Of a stretch of DNA of 64,000 nucleotides, positions 62,501 to 64,000 are shown in pieces. Origin of the DNA: Flavobacteriales bacterium UBA7612 (GTDB taxonomy: Bacteria > Bacteroidota > Bacteroidia > Flavobacteriales > Weeksellaceae). The stretch lies in the NCBI GenBank assembly GCA_002484335.1, contig DLJQ01000004.1, positions 1-64,000 on the forward strand. The letters run 5' to 3'. Under the pieces are notes generated by a model. That model worked only from the letters and a program-made list of their open reading frames with translations, had not been told where the DNA came from and searched no databases. The translations under genes and the position numbers were made by a program. The first letter of the stretch is position 1. Each line of letters opens with the position of its first letter.

Positions 62501-62692
62501 ACTAAGCTCATAAAAACCATTTTCATCTGTAAACGTTTCGTAGGATGTGCCATCTACGTAAATTTCTACTCCAACTAATGGCGTTCCATCTTCATTTGAT
62601 TTTATAATCCCAGAAATGGTTTTGTTTTCTTGGGCGAAAGCAGCCATAGGAAGAAGTAGGAGTGCAAGCAATTTAATTTTTGACTTCCTCAT
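59591..62692 (-). CDS. susC: SusC/RagA-family TonB-dependent transporter (pectin PUL)
   Basis: The 1033-residue outer-membrane importer has a signal peptide to about residue 20. It has a carboxypeptidase-regulatory-like domain (about 22-100; GIIKSNEDGTPLVGVEIYV), a TonB box (LDEVVVIGYGKAKKSDLTG), a plug (PLFVVDGVPTTDIDFLNPQ; DASSTAIYGSRGSNGVV) and a barrel ending in YQLGLSLKF. Unlike the other SusC in the window, it keeps the N-terminal extension. It is preceded by the PL1-CE8 gene with a 73-bp gap showing no promoter, so it is probably part of the same transcript. Confidence 0.95.
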   Translation of the reverse strand: MRKSKIKLLALLLLPMAAFAQENKTISGIIKSNEDGTPLVGVEIYVDGTSYETFTDENGFYELSVPENSILTINFDGFQPMQIPIESTENFNLTLIPVDDNLALENENKSLDEVVVIGYGKAKKSDLTGSVGVIDATKLTERNMTNPMEAMQGNVPGVQISTSTGRIGDGFDIIIRGQNSMNESSKPLFVVDGVPTTDIDFLNPQDIARIDILKDASSTAIYGSRGSNGVVIVTTKNGSSAKGKFTVSYETYYGVKAVARLPKMMDPQKWWDYHQSAYLATASKDPVTGQVSAQTLSNAVLGTRNSEFLRRVNNNESFDWYDAVLRSGVTQNNYINMSGRSENGIGYNIGLGVQKEKGNLQKEALDKYNINVGVDHKINEKFSTGITVNFALTEQQDGSDIAMQEAFRLNPFLNPYEFQSKTKLTPLPGKLTNQQGAFVIDKTSTYNPILEINNTTNETRRWNGIGNFFFEYRPLDWLSLKTTFSANYDSRRKGEAWGALTSVGANNNNLPSAEINRTEHFNYTWDNQINAHFKVNEIHDFNILALQSIYSSRTETSLQSARNIPFETGYHNIGSGSQNSFNIASNYIKQTLSSFALRVNYSLLDKYLVTASIRTDGSSLLSEGNKWEYFPSAAVAWKINNEEFLKGSSTVSELKLRASWGHTGNNIIEPYSTTNLLTEQLYYDYNGTIANGWLPGKIANPNLTWEKTREFNLGLDFGFFRNRISGSIDVYDKLSDDLLMAQQLPYETGWSYINGNIGSVSNKGIEIALTTKNIQTPKVSWETTFTFTKNVNKIKSIYGQSEVDDIGNNLFIGKSINSYYNYVFDGVWQPDQEEEAKRYGQTVGQAKVKDLNGDGKITGEDRTILGNSDPDWSGSIFTTLKVGQFDLSASVIIVQGVLAYSPFHENFTNVYDRGRSKLNMDWFIPENNAGIAAQYSNSAPQPLNEGTYWRDNKVGYYRDASFVKIKNIALGYTFKKETLSSIGAINSLRVYANVINPFVITNYNGYDPEWATASLGVGRVSSITYQLGLSLKF

Positions 62693-62765
62693 AATAATGT
62701 GTTTTTTTGTGTTTTTTGTTTTGATTTTTTTAGATGACGTTTACATATTTTATATCATTTTTTTA

Positions 62766-64000
62766 TTAAAATTTCCAATCTCCTAGAACTTTATCTTTTG
62801 AGTAATATTCTATATCTTTTTCATTGAGTTGTTTACTCCAATTGATACGATTTTTTGAAGCACCTTTACCTGTTGAATTATATTCAGCAAAATATGTTGT
62901 AGATTCATTAGATGTTTTTCCCCAATTATTCCAACCATCATGAGTAATAGATTCATCCATTGTTGTATTAATAAATATAACCTTAGCATAAGGTCTCCAT
63001 GGTCGACCTAAATAATGAGAATTAGCATCTTCTCCAGTAATTTTACATTGATAAAAAATATATCCATAAGGTATTTCTTCTGTTGTAGAAGCTGCAGTAA
63101 CATATCCTTTGCCTTTATTATGAAGTTCACAGTTATCAAAATATGCAGTTGCTGCACCAAAGATATAATCTACTGTACCTTCTATATAACAATTGTAGAA
63201 ATATTGTCTAGATCCAGGTTTTACTAAGTAAACTGTATCTTGATCTCCAATAAAATTACAATTTATAAATTTTATTTTATCAGCCTCAGTTCTTATAGCA
63301 ACAGCTTGTCCAACACGTCCAGCAGTATTTTGAAATGTGATATTTTCTGCGGTAAAATTATCTCCAAATATAAAGAATGATGCAGAACCAGATGTTCCTA
63401 TTTCTTGTCCTACATTATTTAATTTTGAAGCATAATCATCATAAGTTAGAATAGTTTTTGTTTTATCTTCACCTATAAAAGTTATGTTTGTTTTGGATGT
63501 AGGAAGAATAATTTTTTCTTTATAAATTCCATTTTTTATGAATACTTTAATAGGTGTTTTACTGTAATCTGGTAATTGTAATACTAAATCTTGTATAGTT
63601 AAAAAGTCTCCTGTGCCATCTTTTGCAACAGTAAAGTCATAATCATTTCTATTAGCCTTACCTTGATTAATTTGATCTAAAATGGATTCTGCATAAACTT
63701 CTATATTTGAATATTGCGATGATAAATCGAAATTAGATCCATTTTTGATACCAATTTTTAAATTATTAGCTTTTTCCCAATCATCAGGTAATCCATCTTT
63801 ATCAGAATCAATATTAGTAATTTTACTATTTAGTATAGGAAATCCTCCAACTTCATTTTGTGAATTTATAATTCCAGAAATGTTTTTAGGATAACCATTT
63901 GTAAGATAATTAATCAATCTATTATCAACTTCATCTCGTTTTAAACTCGCTCCAGCATATTTAGTTACTAATTGTAATGTTTCTTGTGCTGTATGTGTTT
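62766..64000 (-). CDS. Pectate lyase (PL1) - pectin methylesterase (CE8) fusion, 5' end beyond the window
   Basis: About 411 codons are visible and the frame runs open off the right edge; an apparent start at 63917 is only an internal TTG. The first visible residues, including YAGASLKRDEVDNRLINYL, then GIINSQNEVGGFPIL and DKDGLPDDWEKANN...NIEVYAESIL, are the typical C-terminus of a PL1 pectate lyase. A linker follows, then a CE8 domain from DFTVAKDGTGDF with DQDTVY, EGTVDYIFGAATAYF and YLGRPWRPYAK. One protein would thus demethylate and cleave homogalacturonan. The PL1 call rests only on its tail. Confidence 0.88.
   Translation of the reverse strand, partial: THTAQETLQLVTKYAGASLKRDEVDNRLINYLTNGYPKNISGIINSQNEVGGFPILNSKITNIDSDKDGLPDDWEKANNLKIGIKNGSNFDLSSQYSNIEVYAESILDQINQGKANRNDYDFTVAKDGTGDFLTIQDLVLQLPDYSKTPIKVFIKNGIYKEKIILPTSKTNITFIGEDKTKTILTYDDYASKLNNVGQEIGTSGSASFFIFGDNFTAENITFQNTAGRVGQAVAIRTEADKIKFINCNFIGDQDTVYLVKPGSRQYFYNCYIEGTVDYIFGAATAYFDNCELHNKGKGYVTAASTTEEIPYGYIFYQCKITGEDANSHYLGRPWRPYAKVIFINTTMDESITHDGWNNWGKTSNESTTYFAEYNSTGKGASKNRINWSKQLNEKDIEYYSKDKVLGDWKF

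Noticed and set aside
63915..63917. Start codon for the right-edge esterase gene
   Set aside because: It is a TTG inside an open frame that continues to the window end with PL1-like sequence.
1..64000. CRISPR arrays, prophage, insertion sequences, integrons
   Set aside because: No regularly spaced repeats, transposase, integrase or phage structural genes were seen.

Overview
The window is a low-GC (roughly 30% G+C) chromosomal segment of a Bacteroidota bacterium, almost certainly class Flavobacteriia. The evidence is two SusC/SusD-type polysaccharide utilization loci (PULs), repeated TAnnTTTG promoter boxes of the Bacteroidota type, weak or absent Shine-Dalgarno sequences, a family S46 dipeptidyl-peptidase, and flavobacterial housekeeping proteins such as MiaE and a LytS/LytTR pair. 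The genus cannot be fixed from the sequence alone; an Empedobacter- or Weeksellaceae-like organism would fit. No phage, insertion sequence, CRISPR array or rRNA is seen.

1-28 kb is mostly core genome: a tRNA-Lys(UUU) plus the edge of a second identical-looking tRNA; aroK; an S4 RNA-binding protein; exported lipoproteins; pncB; a LytS/LytTR two-component system; a beta-barrel-like gene broken by an in-frame stop; typA; a small-molecule O-methyltransferase; an FMN-dependent glutamate-synthase-like protein; an orphan peptide-binding lipoprotein; mtaB; miaE; a rhomboid protease; a DinB/ATP-grasp pair divergent from a TANGO2-like NRDE gene; clpC; an S46 peptidase with the DPP11 signature; and lipB. 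Intergenic gaps carry two families of short dispersed repeats and many clear hairpin terminators.

28-44 kb (+ strand) is a beta-glucan PUL. It holds a SusR-like membrane-spanning regulator, SusC, SusD, a GH144-type endo-beta-1,2-glucanase, a GH3 beta-glucosidase, an exported endonuclease/exonuclease/phosphatase-fold phosphodiesterase, a GH30 enzyme, an exported esterase and an FHS-type sugar permease. It has no beta-1,3-endoglucanase (GH16, GH17 and similar). A beta-1,2 endo-enzyme, a likely beta-1,6 exo-enzyme, a phosphodiesterase and an esterase together match the structure of substituted osmoregulated periplasmic glucans of Proteobacteria. This is the most interesting hypothesis in the window.

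44-48.5 kb holds katG, a VOC protein and two proteins of unknown function.

48.5-64 kb (- strand) is a pectin / rhamnogalacturonan PUL that runs off the right edge. In transcription order it encodes a pectate-lyase (PL1) C-terminus fused to a CE8 pectin methylesterase, SusC, SusD, a DUF4861 lipoprotein, a GH105 unsaturated rhamnogalacturonyl hydrolase, GH43, a CE12 acetylesterase, a GH28 polygalacturonase, an alpha/beta esterase, a second CE8, a second CE12, and a KdgF-type cupin that feeds unsaturated uronates into central metabolism. Genes are 2-13 bp apart or overlap over most of the operon, and a hairpin sits after susD. No transporter for the released sugars and no regulator of this locus is inside the window.
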